The notes: generated by a model not told the origin, from the sequence alone. Positions 17,687-26,480 are shown, counted from the first letter of the stretch. The stretch: 64,000 nucleotides of DNA from Synechococcus sp. MU1642 (GCF_020514115.1 NZ_VTKZ01000003.1:1-64000), one strand, 5' to 3'. Made by a program: numbers and translations.

Positions 17687-18883
17687 GTGCGACTGCTGTT
17701 GGTTCATCAAAACTTTCCAGGCCAGTTTCGCCAGTTGGCGCCTCACCTTGAAAGCCGAGGACATGAGCTCGTTGCCATATGTAGTCACCAACGCCCCGTT
17801 GCTCTAAGGGGAAAAGTGCTGAGGTATGTCGAGCCCGAAAAACTTTCAGGATTGCCTCTTGGCACACAACTTTGGCACGATGGTCAGCAGCGCTCCGCTG
17901 CTGTTGCCGGGTTGGCCAATTGCCTGGCGGCGGAGGGCTGGAAGCCTGATCAAATCCTGGCTCATTCCGGTTGGGGAGAAACCTTGGGACTTTCAGCGAT
18001 CTGGCCTGATGTTCCCCAGATTCTCTGGCCCGAGCTCTGGATTCGTCCCGAGCATGGTGGTTATGGTGTTGACCCTCTGAAACCAAGGGTCACGCTTGAA
18101 AGCCAATTGGATCAGCTGGGCCGTAATGCCATGACCCGTGCGGCTCTGGCTGATGCCACGGCCTGGGTGATGCCCACGGAGCACCAGGCCAACAGCCTGC
18201 CCAGTGAGTTTCGTGACCAGCGGCTGCATGTGATACATGAAGGGATTGATACCCAGTTAGCCCAGCCGAATCCTGCGGTGACGTTTGCATTGCGCAGCAT
18301 CACAATTGATCGTTCGGTGCCCACAATCACACTAGTTAATCGCAACTTGGAGCGTTTGCGTGGATTTGATGTATTCATGCGTGCGCTCCCCACCATTCTT
18401 TCCAATCAGACGAATGCCCGGGTCTTGATTGTTGGTGATAACGAATCTGGCTATGGCGGAGAGGGAGGATCAATGTCTTTGCGTGAGCGCATGCTCAGGG
18501 AACTTGAGGGCAGATTGGATTTAGACCGCATTCATTTTCTCGGCCGGATACCCCATCCTCAGCTGATGGCAGTGTTGCAGGCAAGTTGGGTTCATGTTTA
18601 CCTCAGTTTTCCTTTTATTCTTGGTTGGAGTCTGATTGAGGCGATGGCCTGTGGTTGTTGCATTGTGGGCAGTCAGGGTATGCCCGTCTCCGAAGTGATT
18701 CAGGATGGGGTTGAAGGTGTAATGATCCCCATGAATTCTCCTGAACTTTTGGCTGACAAAGTCCTTCAGTTGTTGTCTAATCCTGAAGCGCGTGTTCGCT
18801 TCGGGAGAGCTGCCAGGAGGCGAGCGCTCCTCTATGACCAGCGCTTAACTCTGAATCAATTGTCAGAATTGTTGAATGCATGA
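17687..18883 (+). CDS. GT4-type glycosyltransferase, paralogue of 22904-24130
   Basis: A 398-residue GT-B enzyme. It starts at GTG 17687 (VRLLLVHQNFPGQFRQLAPHL), the Glyco_trans_4-like N-terminus in which NFP-x-Q-F-R forms the acceptor loop. The donor domain shows VNRNLERLRGFDVFMRAL near 220 and VHVYLSFPFILGWSLIEAMACGCCIV near 303-328. The matching protein at 22904 shares NFPAQFRRLAP, SRGFEEYRGF and YLTVPFVLSWSLLEAMAAGC, so the pair arose by duplication. The LGWSLIEAM form is the variant in which Ser-Leu replaces the usual Gly-Leu before the second Glu. Confidence 0.85.
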   Translation: MRLLLVHQNFPGQFRQLAPHLESRGHELVAICSHQRPVALRGKVLRYVEPEKLSGLPLGTQLWHDGQQRSAAVAGLANCLAAEGWKPDQILAHSGWGETLGLSAIWPDVPQILWPELWIRPEHGGYGVDPLKPRVTLESQLDQLGRNAMTRAALADATAWVMPTEHQANSLPSEFRDQRLHVIHEGIDTQLAQPNPAVTFALRSITIDRSVPTITLVNRNLERLRGFDVFMRALPTILSNQTNARVLIVGDNESGYGGEGGSMSLRERMLRELEGRLDLDRIHFLGRIPHPQLMAVLQASWVHVYLSFPFILGWSLIEAMACGCCIVGSQGMPVSEVIQDGVEGVMIPMNSPELLADKVLQLLSNPEARVRFGRAARRRALLYDQRLTLNQLSELLNA

Positions 18884-20059
18884 TGGGTAATCTGTGTGAT
18901 TTTTGCGGAGAAGTATTTCCTCAATTTGTTGCGCAGAGAGTTGCACGTCGAATTGTTCCCTAGCCCGTATGAGGCCCTTCTTTTGTAATGCATTGAGCAA
19001 TCCAGGATCATCAAACAGTCGCTTAATTTGTGTCGTCAGGCTATGTGCATTGCCTGCTTCAAATTGAAGTCCGCTTTTATTGTCTTCAAAGACTTCGCTT
19101 GCACCGCCTACCCCGCTGCTAAGAAGGACTAGTCCACTCGCCATCGCCTCTACGGCAACAATGCCAAAGGCTTCAGGGTGCATGGAGGGAAATACTGCAG
19201 CGTGGTGAAGGAGAAAGAACCGCGCAAGTTGATCGCGCGTCAATTGTTTGTAAAATGTAATTAAGTTATTGATTTTATTATCGACGCAAAAGGATTTCAT
19301 TGCTTTTACATAGCTCTTCTGGAAAGGTGCTCCGGCCAGACTTGCGCGAATGGGGTATCCCTGTTGATGTAGCTGGGCTATTGCTTCTAGGAGCGTGTGA
19401 GGTGCCTTGCTCTCCATTAGCAATCCTGCAAAGCAGAGATGCAGGGGTTTCCCCTTTATTCGGCAGGGAGGGTTTGGAGGTGCCCGGTGGATAGCCTCTG
19501 GGCCAAATAAATCAGTTCTTGCACCTGGGTACACAATTGTTGCGTTGGTTGCGCGGATACCTTCTTTGATCAGTCTGGTTTTAACTGCATGACTTGCTGC
19601 CAGAAGCTGGTAATTTTCGATGTTTGGTTGTTGTTCGACTGCATAAGGGCTTTGGACGAATCCGACGTGATGCAAAACCGGCAAGGTCCGATCTAGTAGC
19701 CAGTGGAGAAGCCCGACTCCGAGGAGATCAATATTTCCAAGAAGAATGCCGTCCCAGCGGTCTTTGCCCAACCACCGCTGAATTACAGCCTGATTGTGTA
19801 TGTCAACAGCGTTTTGCTCTGATGCGTTCTGCATCAGGTGCACGCCATCGCTGAAGTCTCCCTTCAGTAAGAGTTCGCGCGCAACGGGTTCTCCGCTGGG
19901 GCCGGTGGTGGAAGCTCTCCCTAGATAACTGGCGTCATTGCAGATCACCTGCAGTTGATGCCCCCTCTGTTTGAGCCCCCAGCAGAAATCCGCCATACAG
20001 CGCCCATAGCCTCCCAGCTCCTGTGGTGGGTACAGGTTGGTGATCAACAGCAACCGCAT
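18863..20059 (-). CDS. GT4-type glycosyltransferase
   Basis: A 398-residue GT-B enzyme. The N-terminus MRLLLITNLYPPQELGGYGR has the classic Pro-Pro then Gly-Gly acceptor loop. LCFAGLLMESKAPHTLLEAI near 210-228 and FPSMHPEAFGIVAVEAMASGLVLL near 300-323 form the donor site with Glu-x7-Glu. Length and order are typical of mannosyl- or glucosyl-transferases of surface polysaccharide clusters. It overlaps the preceding convergent gene by 21 bases. Its ATG lies 48 bases from the divergent gene at 20108, for which the longer reading would run through this N-terminus. Confidence 0.88.
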   Translation of the reverse strand: MRLLLITNLYPPQELGGYGRCMADFCWGLKQRGHQLQVICNDASYLGRASTTGPSGEPVARELLLKGDFSDGVHLMQNASEQNAVDIHNQAVIQRWLGKDRWDGILLGNIDLLGVGLLHWLLDRTLPVLHHVGFVQSPYAVEQQPNIENYQLLAASHAVKTRLIKEGIRATNATIVYPGARTDLFGPEAIHRAPPNPPCRIKGKPLHLCFAGLLMESKAPHTLLEAIAQLHQQGYPIRASLAGAPFQKSYVKAMKSFCVDNKINNLITFYKQLTRDQLARFFLLHHAAVFPSMHPEAFGIVAVEAMASGLVLLSSGVGGASEVFEDNKSGLQFEAGNAHSLTTQIKRLFDDPGLLNALQKKGLIRAREQFDVQLSAQQIEEILLRKNHTDYPSCIQQF

Positions 20060-20107
20060 CTGCGCCGACGGAAGGCCATAGGCTTCCCATTCAAAGGCAA
20101 GACACCG

Positions 20108-21685
20108 GTGGGTACACTCCCGGCACTGATTACAAGTGGCGACCTCCTTCCCGGAGGTGGGGCCCTGAATGGCCGCCGTTGGGCGGGCCAGCAGCTCCTC
20201 AAAAGCTGGGCAGCGCGCTCAGGCCACAGGCCCATGGCACTGGCTAGTCCCAGACCACAGGCACTCCAACAGTTGCTTCCTTTGTTGCGAGATCAGGGTT
20301 TTGAGGGTGAGCTCAATGGCTTGGATCTTCTTTCCCCGGAGGGTGTAATTCCATGGGGTGGCTTGTTTCTGCCAGACCCCTCCATTGCTCGCTGGGCTTT
20401 ATGGAGGCAACCAGTTGGGGCTTCTGCTTTTTCGCTGATCGGTCAGATTCACACCCTTTCCACTCCTGCTGCGCTGGCTCACCTCCAAGACCTGGCGAGT
20501 GAGCCAGTACATCCTTGGGATGCGTTGATATGTTCCAGCACGGCTGGGCGTTCTGTTGTTGAAGCTGTTCTCAACAGCAGGGAAGAAGCTCTTGCGGAAA
20601 GGTCCGGAGGAGATGTGTCGCGTCTTAGAGCATTACGACCTCAGCTTCCGGTCATCCCCCTGCCGCTACCCGATAGCGCTATGGCTGTGCCAGCACTCGA
20701 CAAACGGCAGGCGAGGAAGGCCCTGGATCTTCCAGAAAAAGCGTCAGTAGTGCTTTGGCTGGGACGACTTTCGGTTTATACAAAGCTCGACCCATGGCCG
20801 ACATACGCAATCCTGGAGCGAGTGGCTCAGCGGCTCAACAATCCACTTGTATTGCTGGAGTGTGGGCCCGATGACAAACCCTCACAGGAGCAGGCACTCC
20901 TTTCCTTGCGAAAGTGCTGTCCACATGTGCACTTCAAGCGCATGGGTGGTGATGAGCCGGTGAGCGAAGAATCCAAAAGGCAGGCGCTTTCCGCAGCTGA
21001 TCTTGCTTTGTCTCTGGTTGATAACACCCAAGAAACCTTCGGACTTTCTGTTGCTGAAGCGATGGCAGCGGGTTTGCCAGTCGTTGCCTCAAATTGGAAC
21101 GGTTACCGCGACCTGGTTCGGCACGGTCTTGATGGGTTTCTCGTTCCTAGTCGTTGGGCGTCTACGGCACCATTAGTTTCAGCACGTTTGGGTTGGCAGC
21201 AGTTTTCCGGGATTGAGAGTTTTCCTGTCGTGGCTGGTGCTCTGGCTCAGTTGGTACAGCTTGATGCTGATGCGGCAGAAAAGGCCCTGGTCTCTCTCCT
21301 GGCTAGCCCTTTGCTACTTCAGCGGATGGGTCGATCCGCATCAGCACGAGCCAATGAATTGTTTGCAGAGCATGTGGTGATGGATCAATACGAGGCATTG
21401 TTCGCCGAGCTTGAGCTGCGCCGCCTGGCTGCACCTGCGGAAGCTGGTAGTGGTCGAGCTATGCCAGCAAGCTTGGATCCGGTGCAAGCCTTTCAGGCTT
21501 ATCCGAGCCATCCCTCCCAACCTTCTGCTGGAAAAGAACCAGCCTCGGAACTTTTGGACCGGTTGCCCAAAAGCTTGTGCGAGGCTCGAGCGCCGTTATG
21601 GCGCCTTCTCAATGAATCCGTTCCTGCTGGCTTAAAGGGGGATTTGCATTCGGATTTGCTGAAGAAGCATCCTGTTCTCCCATGA
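20108..21685 (+). CDS. GT4-type glycosyltransferase with C-terminal extension, paralogue of 8892-10559
   Basis: A 525-residue GT-B enzyme. The start GTG 20108 (VGTLPALITSGD) is chosen by aligning GGALNGRRWAGQQLL to [13 protein letters not shown] of the paralogue at 8892 and because upstream starts would overlap the divergent gene. [18 protein letters not shown] near 216 and [25 protein letters not shown] near 300-325 are the GT4 donor site. About 100 further residues, rich in Ala/Ser/Pro, form a tail more degenerate than in the paralogue. The stop overlaps the ATG of the small membrane protein (ATGA), so the two are probably translationally coupled. Confidence 0.85.
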   Translation: MGTLPALITSGDLLPGGGALNGRRWAGQQLLKSWAARSGHRPMALASPRPQALQQLLPLLRDQGFEGELNGLDLLSPEGVIPWGGLFLPDPSIARWALWRQPVGASAFSLIGQIHTLSTPAALAHLQDLASEPVHPWDALICSSTAGRSVVEAVLNSREEALAERSGGDVSRLRALRPQLPVIPLPLPDSAMAVPALDKRQARKALDLPEKASVVLWLGRLSVYTKLDPWPTYAILERVAQRLNNPLVLLECGPDDKPSQEQALLSLRKCCPHVHFKRMGGDEPVSEESKRQALSAADLALSLVDNTQETFGLSVAEAMAAGLPVVASNWNGYRDLVRHGLDGFLVPSRWASTAPLVSARLGWQQFSGIESFPVVAGALAQLVQLDADAAEKALVSLLASPLLLQRMGRSASARANELFAEHVVMDQYEALFAELELRRLAAPAEAGSGRAMPASLDPVQAFQAYPSHPSQPSAGKEPASELLDRLPKSLCEARAPLWRLLNESVPAGLKGDLHSDLLKKHPVLP

Positions 21686-21945
21686 TGAATTTTTCTTTCC
21701 TCGTGCGTCTGCGCCACTGGTTCATCGTCAGCCGTTGGCAGAGATGGCTATTTCCAGTGTTGTGTTGCGTTCCCTATCTGGCAATCCTTTGCTGGCTGTT
21801 GATGTGCGGTCTCTACTGGGTCGCTCAGGTGCTTTTGGCGCCTCTCCTAATGGGTGCTGTACTCGCCGCTCTTACGCTTTGGTTGGCCCGCCAAGAATTC
21901 AGAACTCAGTTGCCTGGTCGTAAGATTTCTAGACGCATCGACTGA
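21682..21945 (+). CDS. Small two-helix membrane protein
   Basis: An 87-residue protein with a basic N-terminus, two probable membrane helices (about residues 23-45 and 47-68) and a basic tail (RKISRR). No family is recognised. It starts in an ATGA overlap with the upstream GT4 gene and stops three bases before the next GTG. It is therefore embedded in an operon between a transferase and the duplicated unknown protein. A membrane anchor or partner for the neighbours is possible but unsupported. Confidence 0.6.
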   Translation: MMNFSFLVRLRHWFIVSRWQRWLFPVLCCVPYLAILCWLLMCGLYWVAQVLLAPLLMGAVLAALTLWLARQEFRTQLPGRKISRRID

Positions 21946-21948
21946 TCT

Positions 21949-22890
21949 GTGTTCGAGCTTCCCACCAACCCTTGGACTCTTGCTGACCTCTCTGCTGGAT
22001 CGAGCAGAGATGTACTTGCTAAGTTCTGGCTTTCGGCTCCGGAAGATTTGCTTCCAAGCCTTTGGTCATCACCTGTTGGTGAATCCACCAAGCAACTGGT
22101 GCGACAGCTTGATCCTCAATATGTGTTCACTTCTGATCAAATAGCCCTGCGTAACGCCATAGGTAAGCGGTTTCAGGGCGGATTTCAGGCACCGATGGCC
22201 GTTCAGTTGTTGATCGTCAACTTCCTTTATTCCCCTCCTGGCCTTCTGCGTATTCAAAATCCAGAGGCCAATCTCCCGGGCTGGTTGCTGCCAGATTATC
22301 AATCGCTGTATGAGTCCGTTCCTTCAATGCCCGCAGCAGTGGCAGCGCCACCCGCCCCGGTTCCTGCCAAGGCCCAGCAGGTCCCTGAAACTCATCTCCC
22401 CCAACCTGATTTCGGGCTTTTTCCAACCACTCTCCAGGAATTGGTTGGTAACCGCATACAATTAAACCGTCTCCTAGGGCTGTCTAATCTCTATTACATA
22501 GATCCTGAAGATCAGGAAATTCTTCAGGAGCTACGCCAAGTGCGTCTTTCTTTAATTGAGGCTATCGGGCGTTGTCCTGAATCCGAGCTTGAGCAGCTAT
22601 GGGCAACCGATTTGGGTGATCGTTACTGGGCATTGGTGCGTTCCGGCATCCAAAAAGAGTCACTTACACCCGAAGAAGAGCGAAGAAAGCAGGCAGTCAT
22701 ACAAGCTCTTAATCCTGCGGCAGGTGGAGGGTTCGGCAGGCCTGGTGCTGTTAACGCCTTCCTGACTGCCATGGTTCTGTTCGAGCCTGGCACTATGCAG
22801 GTTGATGGTGCAGAGCAAAAAATACCGGGCTGGCTTCTTCCGCAGTATCAGCAGGTCTTCGCTGAGTCTCTCCCAGCCCAGTCAGCTTGA
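21949..22890 (+). CDS. Unknown protein with internal duplication
   Basis: A 313-residue soluble protein without a family I recognise. Two copies of one module are visible. FLYSPPGLLRIQNPEANLP then GWLLPDYQSLYESV (about 90-124) recurs as VLFEPGTMQVDGAEQKIP then GWLLPQYQQVFAESL (about 275-309). Each copy is preceded by a helical part with a conserved Asn/Arg (LRNAIGKRF, then GGGFGRPGAVN). An Ala/Pro-rich linker at about 125-145 separates the halves. The start is GTG 21949, three bases after the membrane protein stop. It sits between that gene and a GT4 gene 13 bases downstream, so a role in glycan assembly is plausible by context only. Confidence 0.65.
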   Translation: MFELPTNPWTLADLSAGSSRDVLAKFWLSAPEDLLPSLWSSPVGESTKQLVRQLDPQYVFTSDQIALRNAIGKRFQGGFQAPMAVQLLIVNFLYSPPGLLRIQNPEANLPGWLLPDYQSLYESVPSMPAAVAAPPAPVPAKAQQVPETHLPQPDFGLFPTTLQELVGNRIQLNRLLGLSNLYYIDPEDQEILQELRQVRLSLIEAIGRCPESELEQLWATDLGDRYWALVRSGIQKESLTPEEERRKQAVIQALNPAAGGGFGRPGAVNAFLTAMVLFEPGTMQVDGAEQKIPGWLLPQYQQVFAESLPAQSA

Positions 22891-22903
22891 TGCAGGGATC
22901 CAG

Positions 22904-24130
22904 ATGAGGATCCTATTTTCTCACAACAATTTTCCTGCTCAGTTCCGTCGACTCGCCCCTGCTCTTGCAGAGCAGGGGCACGATGTTGTTTTTTTGGCGC
23001 AAAACCGTGAGTGGCATGCTCCTCCGAATGATGGCGTAAGACTCAAGCAGTACTCGATTCATCGTCATGGTGGAGGAGAGGCTCTGCATCCTTACCTTCG
23101 GCGATTCGAATCCTGTGTTCTTCAGGGTCAGGCGGTCTATCGAGCTTGTGAGGACTTGAAGCAGGAGGGATGGGAGCCTGACTTGATTATTAATCATGTC
23201 GGTTTTGGAAACGGTCTCTACTTGAGTGATGCTTTTCCTCTGGCCCGAAGGATCGGTTTGTTCGAGTGGTACTACAACGCAAGTGGTGCCGATGTGGATT
23301 TTCTGCGCCGTGGACCGCTTGAGCCAGATAGGGCTCTGCGTTTGCGCACTTGGAATGCTCAGACGTTGCTTGAAATAGCTGACTGTGATTACGGCGTTGT
23401 GCCTACACACTGGCAGTTGAATCAGTTCCCGCCGCATCTGCGCTCTCGACTAAGTGTGATCCATGAAGGTATTGATGTAGATAATCTTTCCTTGCTAAAA
23501 ACAACTCCACGGATAAGGCCCTCGTGTCTGCCAAGTGGTTCTGAGGTTGAAGTCCTTACTTATGTGAGCCGTGGATTTGAGGAATACAGAGGTTTTCCGC
23601 AGGCGATGCAGGCAATTGCTTTACTGCAAGCCCAAAGGCCCCAATTGCATGCCTTGATTGTGGGTTCCGATGTTGTGGCTTATGGCGGTTCGCGCTCTGA
23701 TGGCCGTAGTTGGGGAGCGTGGGCTAAGGAAGATATCGGCCTCGACCCTCAGCGCACCCATTGGTTGGGTGCTCTTCAGACTGAGGAATACCACGATGTA
23801 CTTGCTATCAGTGATGTGCATCTCTATCTCACGGTGCCCTTTGTGCTGAGTTGGAGTCTCTTGGAGGCTATGGCTGCTGGTTGCGCGCTTGTTTGTAGTG
23901 CCACGCCTCCTGTGGAGGAAGTGCTAGAGCACAAAAGCTCGGCCCTCCTGGTTGACTTTTTTTCCCCCCAGGCGCAAGCAAAGGCCCTTGCTCTTCTGCT
24001 TGACAATTCAGATCTGCGTTTTGCCTTGGCTGCCGATGCCAAGAAGAGGGCGTCCGCATATCAGTGCGGGGATGGCCTGAAAGCCTGGATGCGACTCCTG
24101 TCTGGATACAGTGATCAAACCGCACCCTGA
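22904..24130 (+). CDS. GT4-type glycosyltransferase, paralogue of 17687-18883
   Basis: A 408-residue GT-B enzyme starting at ATG 22904 (MRILFSHNNFPAQFRRLAP), with an AGGGA-like site just upstream. The N-terminal domain has LINHVGFGNGLYLSD near 100, probably part of the acceptor pocket. The donor domain shows YVSRGFEEYRGFPQAMQAI near 222 and YLTVPFVLSWSLLEAMAAGCAL near 310-332. Family relatives of this N-terminal type occur near surface-protein genes, but the substrate is unknown. It is the last gene before the beta-roll gene. Its stop codon lies in the loop of a small hairpin (24122-24136). Confidence 0.86.
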   Translation: MRILFSHNNFPAQFRRLAPALAEQGHDVVFLAQNREWHAPPNDGVRLKQYSIHRHGGGEALHPYLRRFESCVLQGQAVYRACEDLKQEGWEPDLIINHVGFGNGLYLSDAFPLARRIGLFEWYYNASGADVDFLRRGPLEPDRALRLRTWNAQTLLEIADCDYGVVPTHWQLNQFPPHLRSRLSVIHEGIDVDNLSLLKTTPRIRPSCLPSGSEVEVLTYVSRGFEEYRGFPQAMQAIALLQAQRPQLHALIVGSDVVAYGGSRSDGRSWGAWAKEDIGLDPQRTHWLGALQTEEYHDVLAISDVHLYLTVPFVLSWSLLEAMAAGCALVCSATPPVEEVLEHKSSALLVDFFSPQAQAKALALLLDNSDLRFALAADAKKRASAYQCGDGLKAWMRLLSGYSDQTAP

Positions 24131-24136
24131 GGGTGC
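24122..24136 (+). other. Perfect 6-bp hairpin around a stop codon
   Basis: GCACCC pairs with GGGTGC across the loop TGA, which is the stop codon of the upstream GT4 gene (24128-24130). No T run follows, so this is not a standard intrinsic terminator. It could slow terminating ribosomes, protect a processed 3' end or be chance. Confidence 0.4.
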
Positions 24137-24155
24137 AGGGGTTGCTTCATTGAGG

Positions 24156-24162
24156 TATAAAT
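24156..24162 (+). promoter_or_regulatory. Putative -10 element of the beta-roll gene
   Basis: TATAAAT lies about 100 bases before the start codon, with no good -35 hexamer at the right distance. Transcription from it would give a leader of about 95 bases holding the two hairpins at 24184-24218. The flanks GAGGTAT and ATGCCTC could themselves pair. Assigned by eye. Confidence 0.4.
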
Positions 24163-24183
24163 ACGATGCCTCGTACCAACTTG

Positions 24184-24218
24184 GTGCGTAGCGCACGCCG
24201 CCCCCATGGTGGGTGCGG
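24184..24218 (+). promoter_or_regulatory. Tandem hairpins in the 5' leader of the beta-roll gene
   Basis: GTGCG/CGCAC encloses TAG at 24184-24196. Directly after it, 24198-24218 folds into an 8-pair stem with one mismatch and a TGG loop (CCGCCCCC against GGGTGCGG, plus A-T). A GAGGAG sequence follows at 24223-24228, but 36 bases before the ATG, too far to serve it directly. Such 5' structures are known to stabilise mRNAs of abundant surface proteins; that role here is inference. Confidence 0.45.
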
Positions 24219-24263
24219 TTGTGAGGAGACCAATCAACTCACCCACCACACGTCTGAGTTCTC

Positions 24264-26480
24264 ATGACCTCGAGCTACAACTCCATTCAAGGGACAGACT
24301 CCGCGAACACCCTCATTGGTTCGACTGGAGCTGATTCTTTTGTTGCCCTTGATGGCAACGACAACGTTTTAGCGGCGCAAAGTAACGACATCGTTGATCT
24401 TGGCGACGGTCAAGATTCCGTGAGCTTCAACGAAGACGCAGATGGCGCAACTATTTATGGCCGCGGCGGTAATGACTCCTTAGGAATTACCGTTGCCTTC
24501 GATTCTTCTACTGCTTCCGGCGGTGAAGGTAACGACACCATCTGGCTCTCCCGTGGTGCATCCCAAGTTGTCTATGGCGATGCGGGCAATGACAGCCTTG
24601 AGATCAAAATGGGTCTCACCAATGCTTCCGTTTACGGCGGCAATGCCTCGACAGCTACCTCTACAGACGGAAACGATTCAATCGTTCTGTCCTCCTCCGT
24701 TTCTGCCAGTTTTGTTCAGGGCAACGGCGGCAATGACACCATGTACGTCGGCAGCTCCGTCTTCGGCGGTAGCAGCATCTACGGCGGTCAGGGCGTTGAC
24801 TTGATCTCGGCTGTCGGCAGTGTTGTCGGTTCGACTGTGGGCGGCAACCTTGGTACAGATACTCTCGAATTCGAAAACGTCGTTAAGGGCTCTGCCATCT
24901 ACGGCGGTGGCGGTTTCCAGTACGACACCTCTCTGGATGGTGCTGACAGCATCAGCTTGGGTTCCAAGCTCAGTGCCAGCAGCTTGATTCAGGCCAATGG
25001 TGGTAACGACACCATCTACATCGCGGACGACGTTCTCGGCTCCACCGTTTATGGCGGCCAAGGTACTGACACCATCCAAGGTGCGGCTGCTACCTCTACC
25101 CAGTCGTTGTCTGGTTCCCTGATTGCAGGTAACCGCGGTAATGACAAGATCCTGTTCAACAGCACTTACTCGATCTTCAATACTGAGGTTTACGGTTCGG
25201 ATTCGACAGGAACCCTGTCTGGAAATGATTCGATTCAGCTGGCAGGTAACACTGTCCAGACCTCAACCGTTTACGGCGGTGCAGGTAACGACACCATCTT
25301 CGTTGGTAACTACACCACGCCTGCTAGCGCACAAATCCTGAAAGTTGATGTTGGTGCCTTCGCTGGCGCTGACTCCATCCAAGTTGGTGGCTCGTTCGTT
25401 TCTTCCACTGTCAATGCTGGTGCTGGCAACGACACGATTGCTATCAAAGCGACAACCGGTACTTCCTCTTCGACTGCTACTGAGTTCTACGCAGGCGCGG
25501 GTGCTGACTCTGTGTTGATCGCAGATGGTCAAAACCTGACCATCTACGGTGACACTTCTGCAGCAGATACAGCAGGTGGTGCTGACTCGCTTCAGATCAC
25601 AGATCTGACTTCTTCCACCGTTTACGGTGCAGCTGGTGGTGACACCCTCAATGTTGCTGCCGTAAGCAACTCCCGCATCGATTTGGGAGCCGGTACCAAC
25701 TACGCAACTGGCGCTGGTACTTACACCAGTTCCACCCTGATCGGTGGTGACGCAGTCGACAAGCTGTTTGTCCACAAATTCACCGGTGGTGGTCTTGTTT
25801 CTGCTGGTGCAGGCGCTGACTCCATCGTCTTTAACGGCTCAGTCACTGGTAAGGATGCAACTACCAAGGCAACTGTCCTTGGTGGTACTGGTGCCGACAC
25901 TCTCGATTTCAACGGCGCTATTTCCTACGCCACCATCCTTGGTGGTACTGACTCCGCCGGTCTGATCGAGGCCGCTGCTGTGAGGACTTCCACGCTGCGC
26001 GGTGGTACTGGAAACGACACGATTTCCTTCTCCGGCAAAGTCACTAGTGCACTTGTGGCTGGTGGCAGCGGTGCTGACTCCTTCAGCTTCTCTGGCCAGA
26101 CCTCAACTGACATCCTTGCTGGCGCGGGCAACGACTCCGTTGTCTTCAGTGGAACTGTCGCTAATGCTTCCACTACTTACTACTTCGGTAAGACCGACGG
26201 TAAGGACACCCTTGCCTTCGGAGCATTCACTTCAGCTGCCAACGTCGTCGTCGCTGTCGATGCTGCCTATGGTGCAACCTCAGGTATCCAGTTCAGTGGT
26301 GACCTTGATGCTGGAACAGGTACTTCCGGTACCATTACCTTCAACAATGCTGAGGCTGGAGTTGCAACAGGTACTTTGTTCCTGAACAACGTAACCGGCT
26401 CCAGTGAGGCAGCAGGTGCAGGTCTGACCAGCATCACCTTCGTGACTGTTTCCACGGCTACCATCACAGCCCTTGGCTGA
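24264..26480 (+). CDS. Secreted RTX-like beta-roll repeat protein
   Basis: A 738-residue protein built almost entirely of repeats with the core G-G-x-G-N/A-D-T/S-I/L (for example YGDAGNDSLEI, QGNGGNDTMYV, YGGQGTDTIQG, AGAGNDTIAI, GGTGADTLDF). These are the nonapeptide-type calcium-binding units of RTX proteins, spaced about 25-45 residues with VYGG/IYGG blades between. It has no N-terminal signal peptide and no cysteine, is rich in Gly/Ser/Thr/Ala/Asp and is nearly devoid of Arg. This fits calcium-dependent folding after type I secretion. The last 60 residues are less repetitive, hydrophobic/Thr-rich and end ITALG, a plausible C-terminal secretion signal. C- and T-ending codons (AAC, GAC, GGC, GGT) suggest high expression. 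The secretion genes lie downstream at 32631-37589. An S-layer or SwmA-like surface protein is the best guess. Confidence 0.88.
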   Translation: MTSSYNSIQGTDSANTLIGSTGADSFVALDGNDNVLAAQSNDIVDLGDGQDSVSFNEDADGATIYGRGGNDSLGITVAFDSSTASGGEGNDTIWLSRGASQVVYGDAGNDSLEIKMGLTNASVYGGNASTATSTDGNDSIVLSSSVSASFVQGNGGNDTMYVGSSVFGGSSIYGGQGVDLISAVGSVVGSTVGGNLGTDTLEFENVVKGSAIYGGGGFQYDTSLDGADSISLGSKLSASSLIQANGGNDTIYIADDVLGSTVYGGQGTDTIQGAAATSTQSLSGSLIAGNRGNDKILFNSTYSIFNTEVYGSDSTGTLSGNDSIQLAGNTVQTSTVYGGAGNDTIFVGNYTTPASAQILKVDVGAFAGADSIQVGGSFVSSTVNAGAGNDTIAIKATTGTSSSTATEFYAGAGADSVLIADGQNLTIYGDTSAADTAGGADSLQITDLTSSTVYGAAGGDTLNVAAVSNSRIDLGAGTNYATGAGTYTSSTLIGGDAVDKLFVHKFTGGGLVSAGAGADSIVFNGSVTGKDATTKATVLGGTGADTLDFNGAISYATILGGTDSAGLIEAAAVRTSTLRGGTGNDTISFSGKVTSALVAGGSGADSFSFSGQTSTDILAGAGNDSVVFSGTVANASTTYYFGKTDGKDTLAFGAFTSAANVVVAVDAAYGATSGIQFSGDLDAGTGTSGTITFNNAEAGVATGTLFLNNVTGSSEAAGAGLTSITFVTVSTATITALG

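Noticed and set aside
24264-26480. Regular direct repeats, considered as a CRISPR array or tandem DNA repeat
   Set aside because: The repeats are coding, in frame, and vary at third positions; they encode calcium-binding-type beta-roll units.
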